A stretch of 64,000 bases of DNA. Origin: Janthinobacterium sp. SUN073 (GTDB lineage Bacteria; Pseudomonadota; Gammaproteobacteria; Burkholderiales; Burkholderiaceae_D). Numbering within the stretch: the stretch's first letter is position 1; every line of letters begins with the position of its first letter. Shown piece by piece: positions 53,101 to 63,726 of the stretch. The position numbers and the translations under genes are program-made. The stretch lies in contig NZ_JAPUBT010000001.1 in NCBI RefSeq assembly GCF_030397665.1, positions 493,926 through 557,925 on the forward strand. The letters run 5' to 3'. Below the pieces are notes generated by a model. That model had not been told where the DNA came from and did no database searches. It worked only from the letters and a program-made list of their open reading frames with translations.

Positions 53101-55331
53101 GCGGCCGCCTTTTCCAGCGCGCTCACCAGGCGCGCCACCCGGTCCGACAGTTTTTCCGTCGTCAGCTGTTCGCGGAAACGCTCGACCATGAGGCCGAAGG
53201 CAAACGGCGAGGCACGCTCCAAAGGCTGCAGGCTGATGCGCCGGCCGTGCAGCTCGCGCAAGGTGGCGCGCAAGCGCGTCAGCTCCAGTTCCTGCTCCAG
53301 CACTTCGCGCTGCGCCTGCGTGAGCAGCAAATTGGCCGCGTCGTGCTTGCGGAACACTTCAAAGAACAGCGAGGACGAGGCCTGCAGCTGGCGCGCGCTT
53401 TTCGGCTGCCCCGGATAGCCTTGGAACACGAGGCCGGCGATGCGGGCGATTTCGCGGAAGCGCCGCTGCGACAATTCCGTCGCGTTCAGGCTGGCCAGCA
53501 CGTCCTCGAGCAAGTTGTCCGTGCTGAACAGGGCAAGATCGGCGCCGCTGGCGCCCGACAACAGCGGCGCAAATGCGATGTCGTCCGCGCCCAGCAATTC
53601 AAAGCCGTAATCGTTGACGGCGATCGACAAGGTGGCCGGCTGCACGCGCGCGATGCGGTAGGCCAGCAGCGACGCCAGTCCCAGGTGCACGGAGCGACCC
53701 GCAAACGGATACACGAACAGGTGCTGCCCTTCGCGGCTGGACAGGGTTTCCACCAGCAGACTGGCGCGCGTGGGCAGGCTGGACCATTTCTGCTGGATCG
53801 CCAGCAGCGGCGCCAGCGCGCGCATTTCCGGCCCGCTGGCTTTCCCTTCTTGCGCCAGCTGCAACTGGTCCAGCACGGCATGCGCCAGTTCCGACGACAG
53901 CGGCATCTTGCCGCCCTGCCAGCGCGGCACGGCGCCGCGGCTGCCTGTTGCGCGCCGCACGTAGGCCGTCATCTCGTGCACGCGCACGAATTCCAGGATG
54001 CGCCCGCCAAACAGAAAATGGTCGCCCTGCTTCAGGCGCGCGATGAACGATTCCTCAATACTGCCGATCCGTCCCCCGCCGAGGAACTTGACCTGGATCG
54101 CCGCCTCCGAGACGATGGTGCCAATGCTCATGCGGTGGCGCCGCGCCAGCGCCACGTCCGGCACGCGGTACACGCCTTCCTCATCGGGCAGCACGCGCCG
54201 GTATTCCGGGTACACGGTCAGGCTTTGGCCGCCGCGCGCGACGAAATCGAGCGCCCATTGCCACTCGTCCAGGCTCAGGTGGCGATACGACCAGGCCGCG
54301 CGCACTTCCTCGTACAGCGCCAGCGATGCAAAACCGCCGCCCAGGGCGATCGTCACCAGGTGCTGCACCAGCACGTCGAGCGGCTTGTCCGGCACGGGGC
54401 GCGCTTCCAGGTGGCCCTGCGCCAGTGCCGCGCGGGCGGCCGCCGCTTCCAGCAATTCCAGGCTGTTGGTGGGCACCAAAGTGACGCGCGAAATGCGTCC
54501 CGGCGCGTGGCCGCTGCGCCCCGCCCGCTGCACCAGGCGCGCGATGCCTTTCGCGCTGCCCACTTGCAGCACCCGTTCGACGGGCAGGAAATCGACGCCC
54601 AGGTCCAGACTGGAGGTACACACGACGGCTTTCAATTCACCCGTTTTCAAGTGCTGTTCGACCCACTCGCGCACTTCGCGGTCCAGCGAACCGTGGTGCA
54701 GGGCGATCAATCCCGCCCAGTCGGGGCGCGCGTCGAGCAGGTGCTGGTACCACAGCTCCGCCTGCGAACGCGTATTCGTAAACACCAGCGTGGTGGCGCT
54801 GCCTTCGATCTCGGCGATCAGCGGTTGCAGCATCTGGATGCCCAAATGGCCGCCCCAGGGAAAGCGCGTGGGGTTCACAGGAATCAAACTATCGACGAGG
54901 ATGCGCTTTTTAATTTTACCTTCCACCAGCACGCCATCGCTTTGTTCTCCCAACAAGACGTCCTGCGCCTGCCGCAAATTGCCCAGGGTGGCCGACAGAC
55001 CCCACGTCATCAGGTTTTCCTGCCAGCGGCGCAAGCGGGCCAGCGCCAGCTGCACCTGCACGCCGCGCTTGCTGCCCATCAATTCGTGCCACTCGTCAAC
55101 GATCACCGTTTCCAGCAGGCTGAAGCGTTCCTGCGCGTCCGCCTGGCTCAGCATCAGGGACAGGCTTTCCGGCGTCGTGACGAGCACCTCGGGCCAGGCT
55201 TTCGCCTGCCGTGCCCGCTGCGCGGCGCTTGTGTCGCCCGTGCGCGCCTCGATGCGCCAGCCGGGAGCGAGATCCGCACCCGAGGCTTGCAGCGCGCGCA
55301 CGGTGTCGGCCGCCAGCGCGCTTTTGCTCAT
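53097..55331 (-). pseudogene. Ligase-associated DEXH-box helicase (Lhr-like), N-terminus and P-loop missing
   Basis: Reads for 744 residues and is otherwise normal: [12 protein letters not shown] (Walker B, motif II), GLSATLGNL (III), [13 protein letters not shown] (IV), [13 protein letters not shown] (V), [13 protein letters not shown] (VI) and the Lhr C-terminal domain with [15 protein letters not shown]. But its first residues ([15 protein letters not shown]) begin at motif Ia, immediately after the ligase stop. The Q motif and Walker A lysine, normally in the first 70-90 residues, are absent and there is no room for them upstream. Without a P-loop it should not hydrolyse ATP. Either a real deletion of roughly 250 bp or an assembly gap; I call it a probable pseudogene that still carries a long open frame. 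Confidence 0.75.
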
Positions 55332-55338
55332 CGCTTGC

Positions 55339-56979
55339 TCATGCAGCGGTCGCCAGCATGGCCTTCAGGGTGGCCAGGGTGTCCGCGTCGGCGATGGCCT
55401 TGTCCACACGCCGGCGCAGGATGCGGGGAAAGCGCACGGCGATGCCCGCCTTGTGGCGGCTGGACGCGGCGATGCCTTCGAAGCCGATCTCGAACACCAT
55501 CGTCGGCTGCACGCTGCGCACGGGGCCGAATTTTTCTATCGTCGTCTTGCGGATGGCGGCATCGACTTGCGCGATCTCCGCATCCGTCAAGCCCGAATAC
55601 GCCTTGGCGAACGGCACCAGCTTGCGCTCCTCGCCACCTTCACCACCCTCCTCATCCCATACGGCGAATGTGTAATCCGTGTACAGCGACGCGCGGCGGC
55701 CGTGGCCCGCCTGGGCGTAGATCAGCACCGCGTCGATGGCATACGGGGCTATCTTCCATTTCCACCACGTGCCCACATCTTTCGTGCGACCCACGCCATA
55801 CGCGGCCGACACGGCCTTGAGCATCAGGCCTTCCACGCCGCGCGTGCGCGATTCCTCGCGGATGGCGGCCAGCGCCTCCCAGCTGGCAGCCATGATGCGC
55901 GGCGACAGGCGCAGCGCGGGAGCATCTACCTGCGCCACGACGGTTTCCAGCAGCGCGCGCCGCTCCAGCTGGGGCAGTTGGCGGACATCCACGCCATCGA
56001 GTTCCAGCACATCGTAGGCCACCAGCACGGCCGGCAATTCCGCCAGCAGCTTGGCAGGCAGCGTCTTGCGGCCCATGCGTTGTTGCAAATCGGCAAATGG
56101 CGCCGGCACGTCGCCCGGCTGCCAGACGAGGATTTCGCCATCGAGCACGGTGCCTTCCGGCAATGCCAGCTGCGCCAGTTCGGGAAAGCGCTCCGTGATC
56201 AATTCCTCGCCGCGCGACCACAGCCAGTTCACACCCTCGCGGCGCAGCAGCTGGGCGCGCATGCCGTCGTATTTCCATTCGACCAGCCAGTCGCCGATGT
56301 CGCCCAGCGTCTCCGGCCCCGCCTGCAAGGGGTGCGCCAGGAAAAAGGGGTAAGGCTGGCCGCCGCGCAGCGCATGTTCGTCATCCGACGGCGCGGCGAT
56401 CAGTTTCAAGAATCCCGCGCCCGTGGGGCTGACCTTGCCATCGGTCCAGCCCATCAGGCGCTGGGCGATCAGCTTGCTGTCCACGGCGGCGATGGACGCC
56501 AGCGCGCGCGTCACCAGCAGTTTTGAGACGCCCACGCGAAAGCCCCCGCCTATCAGCTTGATCAATAAAAAACGTTCGCGCGTTTCCAGCTCGTCCCAGT
56601 ACGCCAGCAAGTTGGCGCGGATGGTGTCGGGCGCCGCGCCGCGCAACGGTGCGATGCGCTGCTCGACCCAAACGGCCAGGCCGATATCGCTGCGCCTGGC
56701 GGGCGCGGGCAGGATCAGGGCGATGGTTTCGGCCAGGTCGCCCACGGCGTGATAGGCCTCGTCGAACAGCCAGGCATCGAGGCCCGCCCGTTCGGTCGCG
56801 TATTCGCGCAGCAATTTGGTGGGCACGGCCTGGCGCGGCTTGCCACCGGCCAGGAAATACACGGCCCAGGCCGCGTTCTCGGGCGACGCGCCGCGAAAAT
56901 AGGCTTGCAGCGCCGCCAGCTTGCGGCTGGTGGAGGTGGTCTCGTCGAGTTCCGCGTACAAGCGGGCAAAGTCACGCAT
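55339..56979 (-). CDS. ATP-dependent DNA ligase (ligase-associated cassette)
   Basis: ATP-dependent ligase of 546 residues from [20 protein letters not shown]. The adenylated lysine lies in [13 protein letters not shown] near residue 222, followed by VLDGEILVW and [29 protein letters not shown] with the downstream active-site lysines. The N-terminal domain of about 200 residues is DNA-binding. The ATG at 56979 lies inside the exonuclease stop (8-bp overlap). Second gene of the cassette. It is intact to its C-terminus even though the helicase that follows has lost its start. Confidence 0.94.
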   Translation of the reverse strand: MRDFARLYAELDETTSTSRKLAALQAYFRGASPENAAWAVYFLAGGKPRQAVPTKLLREYATERAGLDAWLFDEAYHAVGDLAETIALILPAPARRSDIGLAVWVEQRIAPLRGAAPDTIRANLLAYWDELETRERFLLIKLIGGGFRVGVSKLLVTRALASIAAVDSKLIAQRLMGWTDGKVSPTGAGFLKLIAAPSDDEHALRGGQPYPFFLAHPLQAGPETLGDIGDWLVEWKYDGMRAQLLRREGVNWLWSRGEELITERFPELAQLALPEGTVLDGEILVWQPGDVPAPFADLQQRMGRKTLPAKLLAELPAVLVAYDVLELDGVDVRQLPQLERRALLETVVAQVDAPALRLSPRIMAASWEALAAIREESRTRGVEGLMLKAVSAAYGVGRTKDVGTWWKWKIAPYAIDAVLIYAQAGHGRRASLYTDYTFAVWDEEGGEGGEERKLVPFAKAYSGLTDAEIAQVDAAIRKTTIEKFGPVRSVQPTMVFEIGFEGIAASSRHKAGIAVRFPRILRRRVDKAIADADTLATLKAMLATAA

Positions 56980-58003
56980 GGGGCGCTGCCTCCGGCTGTG
57001 CAACTACGCTGTCGTCCGCCTCGTCATCGCCATACTCCGTCTCGAAGCCGCCCGCCTGCCAGCCGTTCTGCCGCAGCCAGCGCACCATCACGGGGATGGA
57101 CCCATGCGTGACGATGACGCGTTCGGCCCGCGTGGCCGTGATGGCTTGCATCAGGCCGGGCCAGTCGGCGTGGTCGGACAGCACGAACCCCCGGTCCACG
57201 CCGCGCCGCCGGCGCGCGCCGCGTAGCAACATCCAGCCGCTGGCAAACGCATCGCTGTAGTCGCCGAAGCGCTTCATCCAAGGCGAACCGGCCGCCGATG
57301 GAGGCGCGATCACCATGGCCGTCTTCAGGGCGGCCTTCTCCGTCACCTCGCCCACCATCACGGTGGCGGGCAAGGCCACGCCAGACTCGCGGTAGACCTG
57401 CGTCAAGGCCTGCGCCGCGCCATGGCAGATGATGGGACCAATGCTGGCATCGAGGCCCGCCAGGATGCGCTGCGCCTTGCCGAAGGCATAGCAGAACAGC
57501 ACGCTGGTGCGCCCCTCGGCCGCATTTCCGCGCCACCACTGGTTGATGTCGTCGTATATTTCCTGCGGCGCCTGCCAGCGGTAGATGGGCAGGCCGAAGG
57601 TCGATTCCGTGATGAAGGTGTCGCAGCGCACGGGCTCGAACGGTACGCAGGTGGGATCGGGCTGCAGCTTGTAGTCGCCCGATGCCACCCACACTGTACC
57701 GCCGTGCCGCATGCGCACCTGGGCCGAACCGAGCACGTGGCCGGCCGGATGCAGCGACACTTGCACGCCGTGGTGTTCGATGCTGTCGCCATACGCGAGC
57801 GCCTGGATGGAGACGGGGCCCAGGCGCGCGCGCAGCACTTGCTCGCCGGGAGCGGCGCACAGGTAATGCCGGTGTCCGACACGCGCATGGTCGGCATGCG
57901 CATGCGTGATGATGGCGCGCTCGACGGGGCGCCACGGGTCGATGTAGAACTGACCCGGCACACAGTACAAGCCTTCCTTGCGCACCACCACCATGTCTGC
58001 CAT
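56972..58003 (-). CDS. Ligase-associated DNA exonuclease (MBL fold)
   Basis: Metallo-beta-lactamase and beta-CASP protein of 343 residues, first gene of the cassette. Metal motif THAHADHARVGH near residues 33-44, LHPAGHVLGSAQV, WVASGDYKLQPDP, TESTFGLPIY and the late FVLSDHADWPGL and VTHG. Expected to be a DNA exonuclease acting with the ligase, helicase and PdeM. A gap of about 86 bp separates it from the recQ-like gene upstream on the same strand. Confidence 0.92.
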   Translation of the reverse strand: MADMVVVRKEGLYCVPGQFYIDPWRPVERAIITHAHADHARVGHRHYLCAAPGEQVLRARLGPVSIQALAYGDSIEHHGVQVSLHPAGHVLGSAQVRMRHGGTVWVASGDYKLQPDPTCVPFEPVRCDTFITESTFGLPIYRWQAPQEIYDDINQWWRGNAAEGRTSVLFCYAFGKAQRILAGLDASIGPIICHGAAQALTQVYRESGVALPATVMVGEVTEKAALKTAMVIAPPSAAGSPWMKRFGDYSDAFASGWMLLRGARRRRGVDRGFVLSDHADWPGLMQAITATRAERVIVTHGSIPVMVRWLRQNGWQAGGFETEYGDDEADDSVVAQPEAAPHA

Positions 58004-58089
58004 GCCCGACTCCTTACGAAAAACCGCGTTGGAATGGGCTGATTCTAGCGCGCTTGCGCCCGATCACTGTTCGACAGCGCACTATGGGT

Positions 58090-59774
58090 TCAAGCCGGTG
58101 CGACAAACTCGGCCATGAAGGTGCGCGTGGTGTTTTCCGGAAACGCAATCGTGACCTGGTCGCCCGCCACCGACAGCACGGTGCCGATCTGGTAGCGGGG
58201 CACGCGCACGCGGCTGCCGACGGCGATCTGCGGCGCTGGCGGCGGAGCTTGCGCGGGCGCGGGCGGCAACTCGTCCAGGGTGATGGGCGCGGCCAGCGCC
58301 GGGGGCGACAGGCAATTGTCGCAGGTGCAGCAGCGCGCGAAATCGGCGGTGTCGCCAAAGTAATCGAGCAGCAGTTTCCAGCGGCACAAGCCGCTTTGCG
58401 CATACGCCACCATCTGCTCGAGCGCCTGCTTGTCGCGCTCCTGCTTGTCGACGTAGATCTGCGCCAGCTGCGCATACGAAGGCGTGGCAGCCGAGGGCGC
58501 TTTCAGGCTGTAGCCCAGCTTGCGGTCCTGGCGCAGCAGCTTGCCGTCTTTCAACAGTTTCAGGCACACCTTCAGGTGGCCGTCGGAAAACTCGGGCAGG
58601 CTGGACGCCAGCGCAGCGAAAGTAAACGTGGCCGGCAACGCTTGCGCGACCGCCACGATGGCGGCCAGTTCTTCGGCCGTGGGATAGTGCTTGGCCAGAA
58701 AGAATTGCTGCACCCGCTTGTCTTCCTGGAAGTACAGCAAGGTGCAGTCGGCGGGCAAGCCGTCGCGTCCCGCGCGGCCCGATTCCTGGTAGTACGCTTC
58801 CAGGTTGGCCGGCACCTGCAAGTGGATGACGAAGCGCGTGTCGGGCTTGTCGATGCCCATGCCAAAGGCATTGGTGGCCACCATGATGCGGCGCTCGCCA
58901 TTCATGAACAAGTCCTGGTTGTGCTTGCGCGCGCGCGCCGCCAGCTTGCCGTGATAGCAGGTGACGCTCTCGCCCAACGCTTCCAGCCGCGCCGCCAGGT
59001 CTTCGACGGCCTTGACGGTGGCCGCGTACACGATGCCCACGCCCGGCGTCTCGCGCAGCAGGCGCTGGACTTCGTCCTGTTTTTCTCCCGCATTGGTGAC
59101 CTGGATCACGCGGTAGCGCAAATTGGCGCGGTAGATGCCGGTATTGATGACGTTCAGCTTGCGCGCTTCGAGTTGCGTATCGATATCGGCCATGACTTCC
59201 CCCGTGGCCGTGGCCGTCAACGCCAGCACGGGCGGGCGGCCCAGCGCGCGCAGGGCGGCCGCGATTTCCAGGTAGGCGGGACGGAAGTCGTGCCCCCACT
59301 GGGAAATGCAATGGGCTTCATCGATGACGACCAGGCTGGGCGGCGCGCCGGCCAGCAGGGACAGGAAGGCGGTATTGCTGAGGCGTTCCGGCGTGCAAAA
59401 GATGATGAGTCTGCCACCCCGGGCTATGCGGGCGATGGCGTCGTCTTCCTCGGCGCGCGACAGGCTGCTGTTGAGCTGCACGGCCGTGATGCCCAGTTCG
59501 TGCAGCTTTTCCAGCTGGTCTTTCATCAGAGAAATCAACGGGGACACCACCACGGTGGCGCACGGCAACAGGCGGCGGGCAGCTGGTAGCACAGCGACTT
59601 GCCGCTGCCTGTGGGCATGATGGCCAGGGTGTCGCGCCCGGCCAGCACGCTGTCGATGACGTCCTGCTGGCCCGCGCGCAGCCGCGCCACGCCAAACACG
59701 GAGCGCAGCAGGCGCTGGATCTTGCGCTGGCGGGCGCTGCCCGGATCTTTCACTGCAGAAATGGTAGTCGCCAT
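58090..59774 (-). pseudogene. RecQ-family ATP-dependent DNA helicase, one-base frameshift
   Basis: The gene starts at the ATG at 59774 ([17 protein letters not shown]) and shows Walker [16 protein letters not shown] in that frame, then continues in another frame with [61 protein letters not shown] and ESGRAGRDG. The switch falls at about 59572-59580, where one C appears to be missing in a GCC-rich stretch. The RecQ zinc motif CCTCDNC lies near residue 470 of the restored 561-residue product. The C-terminal end is a short beta-rich stretch (RVPRYQIGTVLSVAGDQVTIAF) rather than an HRDC domain. Sequencing error or true mutation cannot be told apart here. Confidence 0.85.
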
Positions 59775-59880
59775 CGTGGTCCGGTCCCTGACATGCCGGC
59801 GCCAATTGCCAGCTTGCCGCCACTTTACGGCCGGGTCTGGCGTACGACCATAGGACGGCTGCTACAGCCAGCGTAGGAAT

Positions 59881-60279
59881 TCAGGAAGCAAACAGGATGG
59901 CCCAGAACAGCATCAGCAGCCCGGCAATCGACACGCACCACACGAGCGTGCGCACGACGGGCACGCCGAACGCGTACAAGGGCACATACAGTACGCGGGC
60001 GGCTAAATACAGGGCGGCGCCGTACAGGGTCAGCGCGCTTTCCTGCGCCGTCACGTGGGCGATCAGCACGGCGGCGGCGAACAGGGGCAGGGTTTCGAAC
60101 AGGTTCGCCTGGGCCCGCCGCAGGCGGCCCGTGATCTTGCCCACGGGCGGCCCGTCGCCGTCGCGCGCGCTCACGTTATAGGCCGTGCCCGTTTCGCGCG
60201 TGCGAAACAGCGCGGGCAGCAGGATTTGCACCAGCGCCAGCACCAAGGTACAGGCCAGCATCGTCAGTTCAGGGGTCAT
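59881..60279 (-). CDS. MAPEG family membrane protein
   Basis: Small inner-membrane protein of 132 residues with four helices (about 5-26, 58-78, 82-100, 105-130). MAPEG features: FRTRETGTAYNVSARDG, then RLRRAQANLFETLPLFAAAVLIAHV and the AALYLAARVLYVPLYAFGVPVVRTLVW signature. Eukaryotic relatives are glutathione- or eicosanoid-linked; the bacterial ones are uncharacterised. Stands between recQ and the hybrid kinase on the same strand, with no obvious link. Confidence 0.88.
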   Translation of the reverse strand: MTPELTMLACTLVLALVQILLPALFRTRETGTAYNVSARDGDGPPVGKITGRLRRAQANLFETLPLFAAAVLIAHVTAQESALTLYGAALYLAARVLYVPLYAFGVPVVRTLVWCVSIAGLLMLFWAILFAS

Positions 60280-60327
60280 GCCTTACCTCTACGAGTGAGA
60301 CGGGCGGGCCGAAGCGGCGCGCGTCCG

Positions 60328-63300
60328 TCAAGGTTGGTCGAGTGCCGCTTGCAACTCCATCAAATCATAGGGCTTGCGCAAGACACTGGCGGAAAAACCC
60401 AGCTCATCCATCGATTCCTTGCCATAGCCCGTGGAAAAGATGATGCGCATGGCCGGTTTATCGCGCAGCACCATGCGCGCCAGCGCGATGCCGGACATGC
60501 CGGGCAGGCTGACATCCGTAAACAGGATATCGAAGTCTTGCTCGTTGAGCAATTTCCACGCCGCCTCGCCATCGGACACACCGCTGACCGTGTGGCCCAG
60601 CATGCCCACCAGCTCGCACACCATCAGCTGGGAATCGAGATTGTCTTCCACCACGAGTATCTTCATCGATGTCGGCATGTCACCCTGCGGTGTTGGCGCA
60701 TGGCCCGTCAGGTCCAGCCCCGGCGTACCGCTTCCCAGCACGCTGGCCGCCGTGCTGCCGCTTGCCGGAGAGCCGGCCACCGGCGCGCCGGACCGTTCAA
60801 ACTGGCGCGCGCGCATTTGCTGCTGGCGGTTGGCCAGCACATGGCGCAGCTTGCGCGCCAGCTCTTCGCGCCGGTACGGCTTGCTGAGCAATTCCACCCC
60901 CGCGTCGAGCCTGCCCTCGTGCACGATCACATCCTGCGCGTAGCCCGAGGTAAACAGCACGGCGATGTCGGGCTGCAATTCGCGCGCCTGGCGCGCCATC
61001 TCCGTGCTGCTGACGGGGCCGGGCATGATCACGTCCGTAAACAGCAAGTCGATCTGCGCGCCGCTATGCAGCACGGCCAGCGCGCTTTCGCCATCTTCGG
61101 CTTTCAGCACCGTATAGCCGAGCGCGCCGAGCATGTCGACCACGGTGGTGCGCACACCCACGTCGTCTTCCACCACCAGTACGGTTTCCGTGCCGCCCGT
61201 GACGACACCGCTCAATTCCAGTTCCTCGTCCGCTTCGGCCATCAGGGAACGGGGCAAATAGATTTTGACTCCCGTGCCCACGCCAGGTTCACTGTAGATG
61301 CGGATATGGCCGCGGCTTTGCGTGACGAAACCATACGCCATCGACAGGCCCAAGCCCGTGCCCGCGCCTTCCGGCTTGGTGGTGAAGAAGGGCTCGAACG
61401 CGCGCTGCAGCACGGGGCCGCTCATGCCGCGGCCCGTGTCCGTCACCGACAGCATCACATACTGCCCGGCCGGCACGTCGACCAGCTTGTGCACATACTG
61501 TTCGTCGAGCACGACATTGCCCAGTTCGATGGTCAGCTTGCCCGCGCCATCCATGGCGTCGCGCGCATTGATGGCCAGGTTCAGGATGACGTTCTCGATC
61601 TGGCTGCGGTCGACCAGGGTATTCCACAGCCCGCCGCCGCCCACCAGCACGATGTCGATCGCTTCGCCCAGGGCGCGCCGCAGCAGCGCATCCATGTTGC
61701 GCACCACGCGGGCCAGGTCGGCCACCACGGGTTTCAACGGTTGACGCCGCGCAAACGCCAGCAGGTGCGACGACAGCTTGGCGCCCCGCTCGACGGCGGC
61801 AATCGCCGTGTCCAGGCGCTGGCGCATGAGGCCATCCGTGCCCGCCAGATGCTGCAGCAAATGCAAATTGCCGGAGATGATTTGCAGCACGTTGTTGAAG
61901 TCGTGCGCGATGCCGCCCGTCAGTTGGCCCACGGCTTCCATCTTTTGCGCCTGGCGCAAGGCGTCTTCCGCCTTGGTGCGCTCACCCACTTCCTGTTCGA
62001 CACGGTGTTCCAGCGTTTCGTTCAATTCATGCAGCGCCTTTTCCACGCGGCGCCGGTCCGTGATATCGGTCTTGACGGCGATCAGGGAACGTGTCTGGCC
62101 ATGCTCGTCCAGCAGACGGCTGACATTGCTCGATACCCACACTTGCGAGCCGTCGGGTTTCAAATAGCGTTTTTCCAGCGAGAACGACTCGCCCGTTTCC
62201 ACCAGGCGCTGGAACAGTACGCTGTTGCCGGGCACATCCGCCGGATGCATGATGTCGTTCATGTTCAGGCTCAGCAGCTCTTCGGCCGAGCGGCCCAGCA
62301 TGCGGCACAGGGCCCCGTTGACCCTCTGGAAACGGCCATCGAGGCCCAGCTCTGACAAGCCCACGGAAGCCTGGCCGAAAATGGCCGCCATGCGCTCCTG
62401 GCTGGCATTCAGTTCATCCTCGATCTGGCGCCGCTCCGTCACGTCGAACGATACGCCCACGTAGCGGCGCTGGCCCGGCACCCGGCCGGCCACCACCTCG
62501 CCCTGGCGCGCGATCCAGCGCAGCGCGCCGTCGGCAGGACGGCGGATGCGGTATTCCACATACTCGAGGGGATTTTGCGCCAGATCAAGCTTGCTGGGTC
62601 CGATCTTCTGCAAGTCCCGTTCGTCAACCAGGCTCACCAGCAACTGCTGCGTGACCTCTTCCCCGTCGGCAATGCCCCACAGGCGACGGAACATGGGCGA
62701 CACCAGCATCGCCCCCGTCTCGGGGAACCATTCGAAGGTACCGATGCCGCCCGCCTGCTGGGCCAGGCGCAGCCGCTCCTCGCCTTCCATGCGCTCGGTG
62801 ACATCGATGCCCTCGACGAGGATGCCCGTCACCACGCCCTCGTCATCCTTGATGGGCTGGTACACGAAATCGATCTGGCGCAGGCCAGTCTGCCCATCCG
62901 CCGTCCGCAAATCCACCTTCATCTGGCGCCCTTCGAAGGGCTCGCCCGTGCGGTAGACCTGGTCGAGCAGTTCGATGAAGCCTTGTTCCTTGACTTCAGG
63001 CAGGGCCGATTCGACAGTCTTGCCCAGTAAATCGCGGTGGCCCACCAGGCGCAGATAATGCTCATTCGCCAGTTCGAACACATGCCGCGGCCCGCGCAGC
63101 AGGGCCATGAAGCTGGGCGCCTGCTGGAACAGGGCGCGCAGCAGCGCGCGCTCCTCGCCCAGGCGGCGGTTGGCCGCGCGCACGGCCTCGCTCTCGGCCT
63201 GCAAGGTGGTGTTGAGTTGGCCCAGCTCGGCCGTGGCCAACTTCAGCTGGCGCCCCTCTTCCATGCGCGCCGTCAATTCCAGCGCCGTGCACAGCACGCC

Positions 63301-63726
63301 GTCCACCTGGCCGTCGGCGCCATGCACGGGCGTGTAAAACAGGTCGAAACAGACATCCGCGCGCTGTCCGCCGCGCAACAGCGGCAGGCTGCATTCGCGG
63401 TGCACCTGCATCTCGCCGCGCAGTCCCGCTGCGAGGATGCGCGCGTTCCAGTCCCAGATTTCGGGCCAGACCACGGGCACCGTGCCGCCCAGCGCCGCCG
63501 GATGGCGCGCGCCGGCGATCTGAATGTAATCATCGTTGTAAATCATGACGTGCTGCGGGCCCCACATCAGCACCATCGCCATCGGCGAATTGAGCATGAT
63601 GTCGACGCTGGTGCGCAAATTGGCGGGCCAGCCTTCAAGCGCGCCCAGGCTGGTGGCGGACCAGTCATGCTGGCGCACCAGTTCGCCCATGCCGCCGCCG
63701 CCGAGCGGCCAGGCTGGAGCGCTCAT
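60328..63726 (-). CDS. Multi-PAS hybrid sensor histidine kinase with two receiver domains
   Basis: Cytoplasmic kinase of 1132 residues from the ATG at 63726, which overlaps the upstream kinase stop by four bases. A PAS-like domain (about 35-160), further PAS domains (about 190-310, 325-435, 445-565), a short coiled coil, HisKA with H608 (GGIAHDFNNVLQI), HATPase (about 715-830, GTGLGLSMAYGF), REC1 (about 845-960, D898 in LFTDVIMPG) and REC2 (about 1010-1130, D1071 in LFTDVSLPG). No transmembrane segment, so it senses an internal signal. The two receivers suggest a branched or terminal phosphorelay without an Hpt domain here. Output unknown. Confidence 0.92.
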   Translation of the reverse strand: MSAPAWPLGGGGMGELVRQHDWSATSLGALEGWPANLRTSVDIMLNSPMAMVLMWGPQHVMIYNDDYIQIAGARHPAALGGTVPVVWPEIWDWNARILAAGLRGEMQVHRECSLPLLRGGQRADVCFDLFYTPVHGADGQVDGVLCTALELTARMEEGRQLKLATAELGQLNTTLQAESEAVRAANRRLGEERALLRALFQQAPSFMALLRGPRHVFELANEHYLRLVGHRDLLGKTVESALPEVKEQGFIELLDQVYRTGEPFEGRQMKVDLRTADGQTGLRQIDFVYQPIKDDEGVVTGILVEGIDVTERMEGEERLRLAQQAGGIGTFEWFPETGAMLVSPMFRRLWGIADGEEVTQQLLVSLVDERDLQKIGPSKLDLAQNPLEYVEYRIRRPADGALRWIARQGEVVAGRVPGQRRYVGVSFDVTERRQIEDELNASQERMAAIFGQASVGLSELGLDGRFQRVNGALCRMLGRSAEELLSLNMNDIMHPADVPGNSVLFQRLVETGESFSLEKRYLKPDGSQVWVSSNVSRLLDEHGQTRSLIAVKTDITDRRRVEKALHELNETLEHRVEQEVGERTKAEDALRQAQKMEAVGQLTGGIAHDFNNVLQIISGNLHLLQHLAGTDGLMRQRLDTAIAAVERGAKLSSHLLAFARRQPLKPVVADLARVVRNMDALLRRALGEAIDIVLVGGGGLWNTLVDRSQIENVILNLAINARDAMDGAGKLTIELGNVVLDEQYVHKLVDVPAGQYVMLSVTDTGRGMSGPVLQRAFEPFFTTKPEGAGTGLGLSMAYGFVTQSRGHIRIYSEPGVGTGVKIYLPRSLMAEADEELELSGVVTGGTETVLVVEDDVGVRTTVVDMLGALGYTVLKAEDGESALAVLHSGAQIDLLFTDVIMPGPVSSTEMARQARELQPDIAVLFTSGYAQDVIVHEGRLDAGVELLSKPYRREELARKLRHVLANRQQQMRARQFERSGAPVAGSPASGSTAASVLGSGTPGLDLTGHAPTPQGDMPTSMKILVVEDNLDSQLMVCELVGMLGHTVSGVSDGEAAWKLLNEQDFDILFTDVSLPGMSGIALARMVLRDKPAMRIIFSTGYGKESMDELGFSASVLRKPYDLMELQAALDQP

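Noticed and set aside
53247-55820. Plus-strand open frame of 857 residues
   Set aside because: Antisense to the ligase-associated helicase and ligase, whose motifs are unmistakable on the minus strand.
60055-62355. Plus-strand open frame of 766 residues
   Set aside because: Antisense to the hybrid kinase; low-complexity Arg/Gly/His content and no domain.
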